A stretch of DNA of 13,766 nt. Source: Candidatus Stahliibacteriota bacterium (GTDB taxonomy: Bacteria > Hydrothermota > Tepidihabitantia > SM23-42). This document shows, one piece after another, positions 13,559 through 13,766 of the stretch (position 1 is its first letter; every line of letters starts with the position of its first letter). A program made the translations under genes and the position numbers. The stretch covers positions 1 through 13,766 of the forward strand of contig JAUWLY010000039.1 in NCBI GenBank assembly GCA_030613445.1. Reading direction: 5' to 3'. A model generated the notes under the pieces. It did not search any database. It was not told where the DNA came from and worked only from the letters and a program-made list of their open reading frames with translations.

Positions 13559-13621
13559 CAAACTCCAAGAACCAAAACCCAAGTCCCAATTTGGAGTTTG
13601 GAATTTGGGATTTGGAACTTG
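13559..13621 (-). repeat. TTTGGAA-type imperfect hairpin in the 23S-5S spacer
   Basis: The plus strand reads as CCAA-rich units (CCAAGAACCAAAACCCAAG) followed by their TTGG-rich complement (TTTGGAGTTTGGAATTTGGG). The arms fold into an imperfect stem of about 24 bp with roughly 19 Watson-Crick pairs and one G-U pair in the minus-strand RNA. It lies wholly within the transcribed rRNA spacer. Confidence 0.6.
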
Positions 13622-13641
13622 TAATAAGATGGCGGAAGATC

Positions 13642-13766
13642 ATCCAAATCGCTCGACTGATTAGTACCACTCAGCTCAATACATTACTGTACTTACACTT
13701 ATGGCCTATCAAACCTGTCATCTACAGGTAGTCTTGTGGTTCATCCACGGTTGCCCGTTTCAGAAC
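13642..13766 (-). rRNA. rrl: 23S ribosomal RNA, 3' end (partial)
   Basis: The minus strand contains the conserved 3'-terminal sequence, including GATAGGCC, GTATTGAGCTGAGTGGTACT and AATCAGTCGAGCGATTTGG. The gene runs off the right edge of the window, so only about 125 nt of its 3' end are present. The exact 3' end is uncertain by several bases. Confidence 0.92.

Overview
The window (13,766 bp, AT-leaning) looks like chromosome from a Gram-negative (diderm) bacterium, because it encodes a TonB-dependent outer-membrane receptor and a small signal-peptide-bearing beta-barrel-like protein. The style of the TonB receptor (carboxypeptidase-regulatory-like N-domain plus plug), the recA-recX-alaS cluster and the dense palindromic intergenic repeats recall FCB-group or candidate-phylum genomes such as WOR-3. 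That placement is an impression, not a result. No phage, CRISPR array, insertion sequence or tRNA gene was seen.

Layout, left to right. (1) recA (50-1093) overlaps recX by 38 bp (GTG start at 1056), followed by alaS (1790-4342), all on +. (2) A two-gene unit on +: a small exported beta-barrel-like protein (4560-5072), overlapping by ATGA a Thi4-family thiazole synthase (5069-5839). (3) A 364-bp gene-free stretch of repeats and hairpins, then an MFS transporter (6204-7430, +). (4) A large exported alpha/beta-hydrolase on - (7571-10132), divergent across a 438-bp spacer from a TonB-dependent receptor on + (10571-13348). (5) On -, the end of an rRNA operon: 5S (about 13436-13552) and the 3' end of 23S (about 13642 to the window edge), convergent with the receptor gene.

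How genes may work together: recA and recX are the classic recombinase and its modulator, and their overlap suggests translational coupling. The secreted hydrolase and the divergent receptor could form a degrade-and-import pair, but this rests only on adjacency. The Thi4 enzyme sits apart from other thiamin genes, and I saw no TPP riboswitch.

The most unusual material is between genes. At least five different palindromic repeat types occur, several resembling REP/BIME elements. They include an inverted pair with compensatory stem changes between recX and alaS. A GTAG-headed palindrome family occurs at the ends of alaS and the MFS gene, where the GTAG supplies the TAG stop codon. Repeats begin within a few bases of four stop codons. 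Four promoter-like sequences all have a 16-bp spacer and imply very short 5' leaders.
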